Source of the DNA: Gonapodya prolifera JEL478
Taxonomy: Eukaryota; Monoblepharomycota; Monoblepharidomycetes; Monoblepharidales; Gonapodyaceae
Assembly (NCBI GenBank): GCA_001574975.1
Contig: KQ965757.1
Span: 136,037 to 200,036, forward strand
Length of the DNA: 64,000 nucleotides
Reading direction: 5' to 3'
The translations under genes and the position numbers were made by a program. This document shows, piece after piece, positions 31,258 through 42,377 of the stretch. The notes under the pieces were generated by a model, which saw only the letters and a list, made by a program, of their open reading frames with translations, ran no database searches and had not been told where the DNA came from. The first letter of the stretch is position 1. Every line of letters starts with the position of its first letter.

Positions 31258-33139
31258 ATGTCGAATAACGAAAAGTACCCTGATGTGATGGATCCCGCAA
31301 TGACGCGGGACCATTCCCTGCGCTCCATGCGAAGCGTTTTGCTTGAGAACACGGGAACCGCCGTGCTCGCTCAATCCGGCACCACCAGCACGGGAACGTC
31401 TTCGAGGAGCGCCCTGCCACCGAAAACACCCACCAGCTCGACGGTTGTGGGACACGCGAGAGCGCTGCATCGACCGACGCGAAGAGCAGCCCCTGATGAC
31501 ACACCGTTCGCTCCCTCAATCTTGGCGATGGATAATGTCGCTGCTCCACCATCGAGGAGTGAAATGGGTGAGTGCAAAGATCGTCTGACATTGTTAATGG
31601 CGGACTGAAGTTCTACTCAACGTAGAGGAGGAGGAGCAACGTCGACACCCCCCCGAAACGGGAAATATTGCCATGGTGCGAGCAGGCCACCTCCTGGCGT
31701 TCGGTCAACTTGCGTTCAATCTTCTTCTGGTCGGAGCGCTGCTCATGGTGAACAGCAGAATGGTGTTCTCGATCGGGGAAGCTGTCACGAGGAACGACCT
31801 CCAGGGAACGGAACAGGCGAACATGTTGGCGGTGAGCAATACGTCGAGTGACACTTTATGTGCTCTTTGGATCTCACACGCGGCGTGCCGATTCAGTCTC
31901 ATTCCTTTGCACTACGATCCCGCGAAATCATTTTCTTCATCGCCCAAATATTCCAATTCTACTTATATCTAGACTCGGTACGTGCCCCCCGACATCTCAC
32001 CCACCAACCCTCTGCAACTTTACACACAACCGCCAGGTGACAACATCCAACCGCACCGAATTCGTCGCCTTCTGCGGCTTCGTCCTCATCTCCTTCTTCC
32101 TCACCGTCGTGCACATCTACGACCAGTCGTCCCTCTACTTTAGAACAATCGCATCTGTGTTGCCCGACTATCGTTGGGAGACCGCCGACGCCGCGGCGAA
32201 TGCACTCGGGTATGCGCTCACGTCGAGCTCGGCGCTGTTTACGATGGCGTGGGGAGCGGTCGGGCACCGGATCTTTAAGGAGATGAGGTGGAAGCAGTAT
32301 AAGGAGCTTGGAGCAAGCCTTGATTCGAAACGTGAGTTGAAATGACCTTCTACACAGTATCATTGTCATCAATGTAACATTAACAACGTCTTACATTCCA
32401 AACCATCCAGGACGGCAAACACGCCACAACGGGCTCCAGCTCATGATCAAGCTTGGCACGTTCCTCATGATATCCTTCCTGGTGCAATTCGCCCTCATGA
32501 ACGTGGCGGGCTTGGGATGGACAGTGTTTTCTCCCTTCATCAGCGCATATGATCTGCTGATGCTCGGAGGGGGGCTTTACTTGTTCCTCGTTGTGGGACC
32601 TGAAGCGGTGGGTCCATCGCCGGTTGTGACATGTGCTGAATATTGATATTCACATCTCGACCCACCTACAAGGAAGCCAACCGATCCCCGTCGATAATGT
32701 CTTTATTCGTCGTTGGATGCATCGTCGAGACAGTCTTCATCCTCGAACTATGCACCAGTGCTCTAACGAATCGGTCGGCCGGGCGGTACACGGGCGATGT
32801 AGCTGGAAACGTCGTGTCTCTTGTGTCCATAGGTGAGTGCACGTGCACGTGCAGATTTTGATCCGTCTCGAGTGGCGCTTTGGGGGTTGTGCTCATACTC
32901 CGTCCTACCCTGCCGAAAGCTCTTGCGACAGTCGGATGCCTCGTTTGCTCGGGAGTGTTGGCAGGGTTGATTGCGCGTGATTTGATGAAAAATCCCGAGG
33001 TGCAGGTGCAATATTCAGGTGGGCGGTCTGCAGAAAGCGGTAAGCACCGGCTTTCTTCACACCAACTTCGTTTCTGCCGGCTTGTGAACGATACACAGCT
33101 CATTCACGACCTACCAGTATGGCCGCTCCAAGCGCGTGA
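31258..33139 (+). CDS. uncharacterised multi-pass membrane protein A (tandem family)
   Basis: First of three tandem relatives. Exon 1 from ATG 31258 encodes a soluble N-terminus with MTRDHSLRSMRSVLLENTGT. Membrane spans, by exon: LAFGQLAFNLLLVGALLMVN, EIIFFIAQIFQFYLYLDS, FVAFCGFVLISFFLTVVHIY, ALTSSSALFTMAWGAVGHRI, LGTFLMISFLVQFALMNVAG, SAYDLLMLGGGLYLFLVVG, MSLFVVGCIVETVFILELCT and LATVGCLVCSGVLAGLIARD, so seven to eight spans. N-x-S/T sites (SNRTEF, TNRSAG) lie between spans. It has no retinal-binding Lys motif, no DRY-like motif and no transporter signature I know. The end (about 33139, after SRPTSMAAPSA) is tentative. Good splice sites and high hydrophobicity support it as real; function unknown. 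Confidence 0.65.
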
Positions 33140-33538
33140 GCCGACTTATATAATGGTCGTTTTCGGCATAGTGTACATACCAGGGTCACTGTATCATTCG
33201 ACATGGACATGGGTAATGCGCGCTACATAGTTATACAGAGATCAATAAGCAATATAATTTCGTGTGTTTGTTCTAGTTCCTACGAAGATGTCCAGCTTGT
33301 TCTCCAAACTCTCCTCGAGGCCCCCGTCCCAACGATCCTCGATCCTGTGGGCAGAATCTCACCGGCAGTGTGCAGCTACATCCAGGGATCCCATACTCGC
33401 TCCACACATTTTGATAGAGAAGAACAAAACAAAAAAGAAGTACGAATTCACAAAACACAACAAAGCAGGATTGCTATGAAGATTCGCTTAGTACCTTTTT
33501 ATCCCACGCATTTTTTACAACAAGCATAGCGCCACACC
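33140..33538. other. spacer in the membrane-protein array
   Basis: No gene recognised between copies A and B. An A-rich stretch near 33420-33470 is the only notable feature. Confidence 0.4.
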
Positions 33539-34930
33539 ATGACCTCGGAAGTAGTGGGAGAATCGCGCTCTATGCCGGATGGACTCACATTATGGAGATC
33601 ACACCCTGCATTCGATGCGTTCCGTTCTCGCGGAGGGAGGCGGCGCAAGGGGACTGTCCCAATCGCCAGTCACCACGAGTGAGGGTTCTTGTGCGAGCTC
33701 TGTCGTGCGACACGAAAAGGTGTTATGATCTATTAGAATCCGACAAGAACTGGCGATTCTGGCCCGCCATCGTGAGGCTTTGGAGGAAGAAAACTCGCCT
33801 CTGGCTTCGAATCGGCTTTTGGGTCATTGATGACGCAAACGTTGCTCATGATGACGCTCTGGTTCTTAACAGTCGAATCATCGTTCGCGTAACGTCCGCC
33901 TATGATGATACGGTTACGGAGGATGCCAAGATGTCGATGGAGTACTCTTTCCTCGTTCTTCGACTGTACGAAATCATTGTTTTCATGGCCATGATATTCC
34001 ATCTCAACCTTTTTATACGAGCGGTAAGATCATCATATTCGTTGAGTCTCTCATTCGGATCTAAATCCTAAATGTCAAACCACGTTTCAAACCATGGCTG
34101 TCAAACCGTGCGTCCCTCTGCAGAGCGAAGAATCCAACCGCACAGAACTCTTGGCCGCAGCTGCTTTCATGATAATCCCATTCTGCTTCGGAGCCTTCGA
34201 CGTCGTCCAACAGCTTCAAGTGTTTCGAACTCTTCCCGACTTCAAACTTGGGGACAATTCGTGGCCATGTTGCTGGCATATACGCTCTTTGTCGCAACCT
34301 ACCTCTTCATCCTCATTTGGGCCGCTATCGGGACCGGCGTATACGGTGGGCTGCGGTGGAATTTGTATAAGCGCGTTGGTGCAGATACGAGAACACGACG
34401 TGAATCTTAACTTGGACAAGAGCATCGCATTCTCCTCATCTAACCGAGCGAACGCCCCATCTTTGCTTTTTTTGGCATGCTGGACTCATTGGCCGCCGTC
34501 GCATCTTTCAACTCTTCACGAGCATCGGAACCGTGTTCGTCGCCCGACAGGTGGTGCGTGCACTTTTCGAAGGCTTCTATTTTATATCGCAAAACCAGGC
34601 ACACGAACGTTCCATTTTCAACAGATGAAAGAAAGCTCACCCGCGCTCGTAGCCCTGTTTGGCTACGGATGCATGGCCGAAGTCCTGTTCTGCCTCTACT
34701 TTGCAAATGACCTTTGGGTCGACGTCGCCACGGACCAGTCGGTCACGTTCCAAGGGTCGGGTATTGTCACAAGCCTTCGTGTTTCAGATGTGTTCCTGCT
34801 CGTGCTCGTCTTTGCGTCTGTTGATATGTATCGTTTTAAAGCTGTGATCAGGGGGTCCACGTTTTTTTTCCGGAGGCTTCGCAGCGTTCATTGCATCGGA
34901 CGAAATGCGGGAGAAAGTGATCGTCAGTAA
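33539..34930 (+). pseudogene. membrane protein B, decayed middle copy of the tandem family
   Basis: Aligns with copies A and C piece by piece: IGFWVIDDANVAHDDALVLN with NSRII (compare LLLVGALLMVNSRMV), LYEIIVFMAMIFHLNLFIRA, SNRTELLAAAAFMIIPFC (the SNRTE block), a TLPDFKLGD block, YTLFVATYLFILIWAAIGTG and LRWNLYKRVGADTRTRR, and GYGCMAEVLFCLYFANDLW. The frame slips between the LPDF block and the next membrane span without a usable intron, and the exon after TRTRR shows a second frame change. The N-terminal motif RDHSLRS found in A and C is not recognisable here. A pseudogene is the likeliest reading; an unusual intron cannot be ruled out. Confidence 0.5.
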
Positions 34931-35429
34931 AGTGTACTGCTCTCTGAGGTTTAATTGCGATTGCACCAGCATTTACTAAAAACCTTCCTCAATCACCCAA
35001 AACTCCAACACAGAATGTTGGTTCCAGATCTATTTCCAGTTTTGGATCATCAAGCTCCGTTTCAAGTCTCATCAGTCATCACAGTGCAGGGTAGTCGATG
35101 GACCTCAGCTGCTCTGGGCGACAACCACCCGGCCCGCCATTCGTGTATTATTGGCGAATCCGCCGTTACATTTTGACGCATGCACGCTTGTACATATTGC
35201 GAACTACTTCTTGTGAATTTGTCAATTACTGCAACAATAGTTTTCTGCAGGGAAATCTGGGTTGTCAATGCGAGCAATCGAGGTCCCATCTGAGGCACTG
35301 CGCAGTAACATGTCTTTGTCAAGAAGGCCTCAAATGGAACAAAAAAATTCACAATATGTTTTGTAGGGGTTTGGGTTCGTACACTAACAGCGTCCCAGCC
35401 AATTTGCTGCACACCATAACGGAGAAGTC
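34931..35429. other. spacer in the membrane-protein array
   Basis: About 500 bases between the decayed copy B and copy C. No open frame with family likeness; presumably the promoter of copy C. Confidence 0.4.
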
Positions 35430-37722
35430 ATGACGACCGAGAGGCAGGAAATCAAGCCGCCGCAACAAGTGCGATCCGACCAAACACTACGCATCGCTCA
35501 TACACCGACCCTGCGAGAGCGACATACGGACAGGGAAACCGTCCCTCGAGACCGAGACCGGGACCATTCACTCAGAAGCTGGCGATCCGTCTTGTTGGAG
35601 AATCGACTGTCAGGAGCCACACAGGTGCCGTCATCACCGGGAACGATCGTCACCAGGAAGTCGAGGGGTTTTGCCACCACGGAAAGGTCAGGCGGGGACG
35701 GTGGGGATGGCGAAATGGTGCTGGATGCTCTGATAGACGAGCCTGTCCCCGGTGAAATGCAAGTCAGTGCGGCGACGGAGTATGCAACACCGGGAGGATC
35801 CTTCATTGGTGCGTATGCTGACATTTGTGAGAGTTGAAAGTTGGCGCCGGCTGACACTGCAAATCCTCCAAGGTTTCCAATCCGGGTCCACTCGAAGTGG
35901 GGACACTTCATCGCGCGTTCGTCCCAGCGTATGGCTGCGAATAGGCTACTGGCTTGCCAACTTGCAGGCCGTAACTATACTGGGTCTCGTTGGAGTTCTG
36001 TTGATGGTGAATACCAGGATAACGACTCCTCTGAAGACTTTCCCACTCACCGATGACCAAGATGCAATGCTTTTGGTGTGTTTCCTGTTGGTTCTTCTAC
36101 TTCGTGTTCCGCAATCAATACTGACTGCGATGTTCCGGGTAGTCACATGCATTTGGCCTCCGAGTGTCGGAGATTCTGCTGTTCATCGCTACGGCATTTC
36201 AGTTTTATCTTTATGTTGACGCGGTTGGTGCAAGTACGCAACGCAGAGTGTTTGACCCACTTATGCGTTCGTATTATTCTTCTAGACTGTCACCTCCAAT
36301 AGGAGTCAGCTCCTTGCCTCCGGTTTCTTCCTCATCATCTCCATCGTCTATGCAGTCACGCATACCTTTCAACAACGGAGCTTTCTCTGGCAGATCACCG
36401 AGTTCATGCCAGACTATAACTTTGGGGGTGGACGGGATCGGGCCGCGAGCGCACTGTCGTACACACTTGTGGCCGCCGACGTTACTTTTGGAGTCATTTG
36501 GGCGTTCTTGGGTCCGGGAGTGTGGGCAGGAATGCGGTGGAAACTCTACAAGGATGAAGGAGCCGATACCATTACCCGTCGTGAGCCATCTTTTCCTCTT
36601 TTCCCCGTTTCCATCAGGAACATTACTCATCATCCAACCACCCAGTTCGCACATTCCGCCACCATGTCTTCCAACTTGTTCTTAAGCTCGCCCTCTTCTT
36701 CCATATCAGCGTGACCATCCAGTTATACTTCCTCGTCCTTGGCGGTCTTGGCTGGTCCATCTTCGCAAACTTCATCTTGGCCTTTGACGGAATGATGCTT
36801 GCGTTGGGGTTTTACACAATCAGTGTGATAGGCGGCGGTGCGGTAAGCCGTCAAGTTCTCGATTTTCTCGCTTGTCCACCATTGCTCACGTCATGTCCAT
36901 TGCCAAAGGTCGCCGAACGATCCCCCTCGACCATGTCCCTATTCGTGATTGGGTGCATGGCAGAAATCGTCTTCTTGCTCGAGTTTTGTATCAGCGTCTT
37001 GCGCAACAAGGTTGCCGGATCGTATCCCCTAGACGCGGCGGGGAGCGTGTACACACTTGCCCTATCTGGTCTGATATGTTTTCGCTACCGTATAGGGCAT
37101 TTCGTCTCACATTTTCTTGTAGCGCTTCTTACTGTGTTGACCTTGCTCGTTGCTGGAATCATTGCGGCGATGAATGCCCGAGAGTACATGAGCATCTGGG
37201 ATCTTCCGCGAAGGCAAAGGTCAAGGTCCGGCCACGAACGGCTCACTTCTCAAATTACAGGTGGGTGTCGCACTGCTGCTGAGGACGAAGGCTCGTCCAC
37301 AAATTCCCTGTTCCTACCCTTCAGTTGTCGAGCCTCCAGCGATCGAAGTCACGCGTGCCCAGACCGCTTCTACACTCACCGACGATATTCAAAGTGACCG
37401 TCCCGAGGACCGAGAAGATTCTCTTGCGCGTTATGGGACCTCAGCGGGAACACGCAATCGGCCAGGAAGCATGCCGGCGAGGATGGGAGGTGGTTTGCGT
37501 GTTGAGAGGGAGGAGCTGGCGGATGACCGGGAAGATTCGCTGGCGAGATATGGAACTAGTCCAGCTAGGATGTGGGGTATTGTGCACAATGAAAGGGAGG
37601 TCGAGCTGGTGGACGACCGGGAAGATTCCCTGGCGAGATACGGAACTGGTCTTGGTACATGGACACGAGCCAGACCGAGAAGTACGTCGAGGCCCCCTGT
37701 CGCGCCGGGGGCGGAAATCTGA
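35430..37722 (+). CDS. uncharacterised multi-pass membrane protein C (tandem family)
   Basis: Third member. Exon 1 (ATG 35430) carries RDRDHSLRSWRSVLLENRLS, nearly the motif of copy A. Spans: IGYWLANLQAVTILGLVGVL, SEILLFIATAFQFYLYVDAV, a SNRSQLLASGFFLIISIVYA exon, ALSYTLVAADVTFGVIWAFL, LALFFHISVTIQLYFLVLGG, IFANFILAFDGMMLALGFYT, MSLFVIGCMAEIVFLLEFCI and VLTLLVAGIIAAM. The EYMSIWDLPRRQRSRSG tail follows, and after a last GTGGGT..CAG intron a soluble C-terminus holds three copies of a DREDSLARYGT repeat, ending APGAEI. The shared block MSLFVxGCxxExVFxLE is the best family signature. Repeats at one end and a similar R-x-x-S-L motif at the other suggest cytosolic docking or phosphorylation sites. 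Function unknown. Confidence 0.65.
37402..37650 (+). repeat. three-copy coding repeat DREDSLARYGT
   Basis: Copies at about 37405-37440, 37522-37557 and 37612-37647 in the C-terminal exon of membrane protein C. Each encodes D-R-E-D-S-L-A-R-Y-G-T with an acidic lead-in (EDREDS or DDREDS). The second and third differ by only a few silent changes, so they arose by recent duplication, while spacers between them vary. Confidence 0.85.
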
Positions 37723-37962
37723 ATGTTGCGAGATTGAGATAATAGGACAGTGTACTTCTTTGTTTGTTTCATCACGTATATAATCTTCAGCCGGTCTTGC
37801 ACATCTTCGCGATCTAGTATTATTATAGCAACGCTGTAAATTATTTAATGCAATGACTACGACAGTGTTTGTCTTCCCAACAGATCAAGTTTTCCAAGTG
37901 AAACCAGCTGGCGACAAACCTGAACTTCGGACACATTCGTTGCACATGCCACCAAACTGGCC

Positions 37963-39927
37963 TTACAATTTCGCATGCGTCCCCATCCGAAGCTGCTTGT
38001 CCACCTCTTCCATGGGCGCCTTCTCCAGCTCCGTCGCGGAGCACCCCACCATCTCGCGCGCTCCGTCCCGGTCAAGAAAGAAATCGGCGACAACCTGACC
38101 GCATTCGGAAAAGCGCGTTTCGAGGTGGAGGTGGTGCTGGGGGTGGACGCGAGGGATGGGTGGGGGATCAGTACAAGGAACTAATATTGAGGATTATATC
38201 GTGAGATGTCCATGCTCGACCCACCGAACCCTCCATGACCACAATTCGGGCTTTCCCGCCATTGGGCTGCGTGAACCTCTCTGTCCCTTGGCGATCGGCA
38301 AGAGCGGCGTCTGGGTTGCGGAGGCTGTTTATCCAGTGACCCGTGTCGGCAAGGATCATACTTGAAACAATGACGTGAGAGTAAAGATCGATGCATCTTC
38401 CCCACAGGGAGTCTCTGCAGTGGGCACTCACAGTGTGGGACAAGTGATCCGCCTAGTGAATTCTGCGACAACAGCGTCGGACCACATTGGACCGCGGCCC
38501 ATTGTAAGACCCTAGATAAGTGATCATGCGAGCGAGTTCAGCGACATCTGGGTTGATCATATGGGAAACTCACAGGGTCAGTCCTCCATGTGTACCACAC
38601 TTTCTTTTCAACCCGTCGGCGGGAACTTTCGTCATCGCCATACCCATCTTCCAAGTCGTCGTCTTCAACTTTTTGCCTCGCCCGCTCACTCGAGACCTGT
38701 TTCGGCGCCTTGTTACTGGTCTCTTCCCCGCTCCTTTTGATGACATAACCACTCAAACCCGCAGCCTCGCCATCCGCAACTCCTTCCTCCGTCTCCACCT
38801 CCACCTCCATCAACCCTCTCCCGACGAGCACTCTTGCTGCCTCATACGTCAGAGGAATTCGCGACCCCGTCGACCTGGCTAACAAGGCGTCGTGCACAGA
38901 GGCGTAAAGGGGTTTTCTCTTTGAGGCTGCCCGCTTGGCGTCGTTGATGAACGCGCGGAGAAACGACGGGTGTTCGCTTGTGGGGCGCCACCAGATGCCG
39001 GCATTGTCGATGAGAGCAAGACCGAGAATGCGGGGTGGGTAGAGGCCCGCGTAAAGGGAAGAAACCGCTCCGCCCTGAGAGAATTAGATTATGATGTAAT
39101 GTTGCAAGACGGAAGGTGAAGAGAAGGAACGAAGTAACTCACCATGGAGTGTCCAAGAAGGTAAAACTTCTTCCACCCGAGTTGTTCACGCACTGCCTCG
39201 ACATCCGTGACGTTTCGCCAGTCAGCATACTCTGTCTGACGGTGTCTGTGGTCTGACAGTCCGTGTCCGGGCAAATCGAGACAGACCAATGTGATTCGTT
39301 TGGACGGAAACTGTTGGGCGAGGTGCGCGCGTGTTCTAGTCGCAAGCGATGTTGCAGAAGAGTGACACGATCAACTCACATGACGCAAAGCGTGAGAGAG
39401 GAGAACAGGAGCCATTAGGTCCCATGTGGCAGCGTTGTCCAACCAGCCCTTTGTGATTTAGTACAAGTCAGACAGGCTTCAACATTGCCAAACATCGATT
39501 CGGCTCACATGCAAAGCCATGATGTGAATCCAGTCTTCGCGAGTCTTCCCTGAGGTGAAAAAATGTTCGCATTCCCATCGTTCAGCTGATCGATCCATGT
39601 TGACCATTTGAACAGCAGCTCACCTTTCTCGGGCCGCTCTCCCCACACCTTCGCAGCGATCCTCAATCCATAGTAGCTTCGGAACACCATTTCCGACGGC
39701 GGAGGATAGGTATGCGGTTGCGGGAAGTCTCCCGGGAATTGCGGAACATCACGAAGGGTTGGCGAAGGCGCTGCCGAATCCCCAGGTGGGGACGATGGGG
39801 GGGACGACTCTGAAATGGCAGCCGTAGGATAGAGCGAGTTGTGCCTGGCGGAGGGCATTCGGATATTGGTGCCGGGTGAATGTCGGACGTTTCGGAACCT
39901 AACTCCAGGCGATGAAATCGAGCACAT
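37963..39927 (-). CDS. SERHL-type serine hydrolase, copy 1
   Basis: An alpha/beta hydrolase of the serine-hydrolase-like family (SERHL/MEST group). A proline-rich N-terminus from ATG 39927 precedes MVFRSYYGLRIAAKVWGERP. Next KGWLDNAATWDLMAPVLLSH (the oxyanion-side HGWLDN motif, here KGWLDN), TLVCLDLPGHGLSDHRHRQT, and YLLGHSM joined over an intron to GGAVSSLYAGLYPP, giving the nucleophile elbow GHSMGG. A charged insertion of about 60 residues (Glu/Asp/Lys/Arg-rich) sits between YVIKRSGEE and VEKKVWYTWRTDP. The catalytic His is in QHHLHLETRFSECGQVVADF near the C-terminus, and the protein ends LRMGTHAKL. Substrate unknown. Nine or so exons; a paralogue lies 2.4 kb to the right. Confidence 0.75.
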
Positions 39928-40087
39928 TTCTCTGTAATGAACACGCCGATGAAAGTCATACTGCTATTCTTTACCCTACATTGAGTGAAAGATGTCGAAA
40001 CGGGGGTAGAAAGAAGTGCATTCAAACGCTACAACAATGTTCGCCCCAGATGAACGTTTCCCCTTCCACCCTCCCCCGACGTCTACT

Positions 40088-40753
40088 TCAGTGCCCCTCC
40101 TCAGCAATGAATCTCAAACCGCAGTACCCTATCAAGGAACTTCAGTACCGCACCGCACATTATACGCACCCCGTGGGGGACTCACCACACGGAACAACCT
40201 CTCCAGGCTTATCCAACGGAATGTACACCTTTGGGTGTCCCAGAGCACCACCTCCGCCGTCACAAACAGCCTTGTGGCCTTGCACAGGGCGCACGGGCTC
40301 CTCTGCGATCATGGCTTGCGCCGAGAGTGGCGTTGGCTGTCGAGGTGAAACCACGACAGAAATCGCTTGTTAAGCACCCATCCTCGACGGGAAAGCGCTC
40401 GAAAACGAGTTACTCACTTGTAGCGCAATGTCCGTCTGCTCAAACCTCGCCCCCCTGTATGCCAAAGACCTAGGTCTCTGGCTCCTGCTCCACGTCCCGT
40501 CGTTGTTCGGGGACTGGGTGACCTCCAGCCCGGCCGCGGTGAGCGTCTGCAGGTTCGATATGGGGACGTGCGTGAAATCCACAACGGAAGGCGCCGCCGT
40601 GGGGGTCGGAACAGCCGCCTTGGAAAGCGGCACTGGGGTTGTGGAAATGGCACGGCAGAGCTGGGGGAGGGCGGCATGGGGGGATACGCGGGAGATGGGA
40701 GTAGCCAGCGACAGAAGAGCACCCGTGATTGGTGCGCGGAGAGGCGATGCCAT
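40088..40753 (-). CDS. NDUFS6: NDUFS6, zinc-binding complex I subunit
   Basis: Accessory subunit of mitochondrial NADH:ubiquinone oxidoreductase. ATG 40753 begins [20 protein letters not shown] with a mitochondrial presequence (arginines, [12 protein letters not shown]). The mature part includes [14 protein letters not shown], then [20 protein letters not shown] and [20 protein letters not shown]. The last intron splits the zinc site: exon 2 ends DKPGEVVPC and exon 3 reads [13 protein letters not shown], stop at 40088. Cys, His, Cys and Cys of the zinc site are all present. Three exons with canonical junctions. It is wedged between the two serine hydrolase copies. Confidence 0.92.
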
Positions 40754-41062
40754 TTTGCTGGGGCGAAACAGACAGGTGTCTGAAATTGTGAGAATACAAT
40801 AGACTTCAAAAAATGTAAGAAAACTATTATCAAATTCTCCAATCACGCAAAAGCCAAGAAATCATGTACTTGCAGAGATGCATAATTAGCGCTGAGAAAT
40901 CGATGCTGATGCTTGCAACTTGATGTACGACGGGTTGATTTTCACTTCACAATTATTTGCCCCAAATCTCAATGTGTTTCCGGCTTCCTTGTCGGTCCTC
41001 TGGCTGGCCAAGGTGCGAACGGGATGAACCAACTTCAATTCCGACCAAAGCAAAAACTCCAC

Positions 41063-41284
41063 ATGGCAGTTCAAGTCTCTCACGATGGCTCCAGAGGGAG
41101 CCTCGACCGTGATGCGACCACCCCTGAGCCGGAAACGACGGAGGATGACACTTTGCGAGAGCTTGCGCGCGTGAAAGAGATCATATCGGCGTTCAAAAAC
41201 CAGTCGGCGTTGGACATTGTCAAGGACTTCCGCATGCTGCATCTACAGGCTGCTCCAGCTGCGAATATTAGTGCAGAGAGCTAG
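41063..41284 (+). CDS. possible small coiled-coil protein
   Basis: Unrecognised 73-residue frame from ATG 41063: an acidic, Ser/Thr-rich first half and a helical second half, TLRELARVKEIISAFKNQSA then LDIVKDFRMLHLQAAP. Composition suggests a coding exon, perhaps the N-terminus of a larger gene whose remaining exons are decayed downstream. Weak call. Confidence 0.25.
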   Translation: MAVQVSHDGSRGSLDRDATTPEPETTEDDTLRELARVKEIISAFKNQSALDIVKDFRMLHLQAAPAANISAES

Positions 41285-41465
41285 TCTATAAGCTGGAGCA
41301 GGTGTTCATCTGGGAAATCTCAACAGTTATTTCATGGACCGGTGAACGACAGAATCGATGTCAACGAACTTGTTTCAACATTCCGTCTCAATTCTGTAGA
41401 GGCAAACTGTGTTCTGGCGATGCTATCGGCCTCGGTTGTACCCTTTCTGTGTGCAAACCAAGTGG

Positions 41466-41838
41466 ATGGCAATAAGAATGTCGAACGAAGAGCTTCGAAA
41501 CAAGGCTGGCGCGGCTGTGCAAACGAATGTCAACTTCATGAAAGCTGTGAAACAATACGGGAAGACACCTTAAGATGAATTTGCAGAGCGCAATATGTGG
41601 AAAGATATTCTGAAAAACGTGAACTCTCGGGGTGGGTCCAGCTTGTCAATCCGGCACCTGCTCGTGCAAGTGGGAGCATCGTGTGGGAACCGAGGATGCC
41701 GAGTTGCTGTGCGAGGGCGAGGGAAGGTAACTAGACAGGAGGGGAAAGGACTTGGTCTGAAGGCGTGCAAAAAGTGCAATCTCATTTGGTATTGCTCGGG
41801 AGAGTGACAGAAGGCTGACTGGAAATCACACAAGTAGT
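41466..41838 (+). pseudogene. MYND zinc-finger gene remnant
   Basis: Reads RMSNEELRNKAGAAVQTNVN, FMKAVKQYGKTP, stop, DEFAERNMWKDILKNVNSRG, then CKKCNLIWYCSGE, stop, QKADWKSHK. The last part is a MYND finger (C-x2-C..YCS-x-x-CQ-x-x-DW-x-x-HK), where the stop TGA stands exactly at a zinc-ligand Cys (TGC or TGT expected). Two in-frame stops in an otherwise well-kept frame point to a recent pseudogene. MYND fingers bind proline-rich partners and are abundant in early-diverging fungi. Confidence 0.55.
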
Positions 41839-42377
41839 TTTGTTGGAATCCCAACACCCCTCCAACCATGGATGAACTCTGTGTGATGGACATAAACCTG
41901 TATGGTTTGAAGGTGTTCCAGAAACAGCAAAGGCACTTGTGGGGTGGCAACTTTTGTCTATGTTTAGTATGTGCGATCTGTGCATGGCAATTAATCACCA
42001 GCTTGTGGTTGGGAGGAAGCCTAGCCCGATTATGTGGAGAATAACAAAATTAGTCTCTATGTCAAAAATTGTTGTGAGCTTCGCATTTCATGGGGAAGCT
42101 AAGGACCTAGGTGATTGGAGATACCTTATTTTATGTTACCACGAGGGCTTACTACATCCGTTGGAAAACTGTCTCCTGTCTTTCTGTGAGCACATTGCTG
42201 TCCGTCAAGTTTCAAAACAGCTGACATTGTAGCCATATGGGCAATATATTCCAATCCTTTTGCCGCCAAGCTTACAAAAGGAATCTTTCGATAGTGGTCA
42301 CGCCTCAGAACTCCCCACCGGTACGCTGCCACATCATAACAAGGCGATCGTAATTTCCAATTTCGAACCTAACAACA
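41839..42377. other. AT-rich intergenic region, nothing recognised
   Basis: Lower in GC than its surroundings. Possible continuation of the MYND remnant, but no further motif was found up to the 3' end of the second serine hydrolase. Confidence 0.4.
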
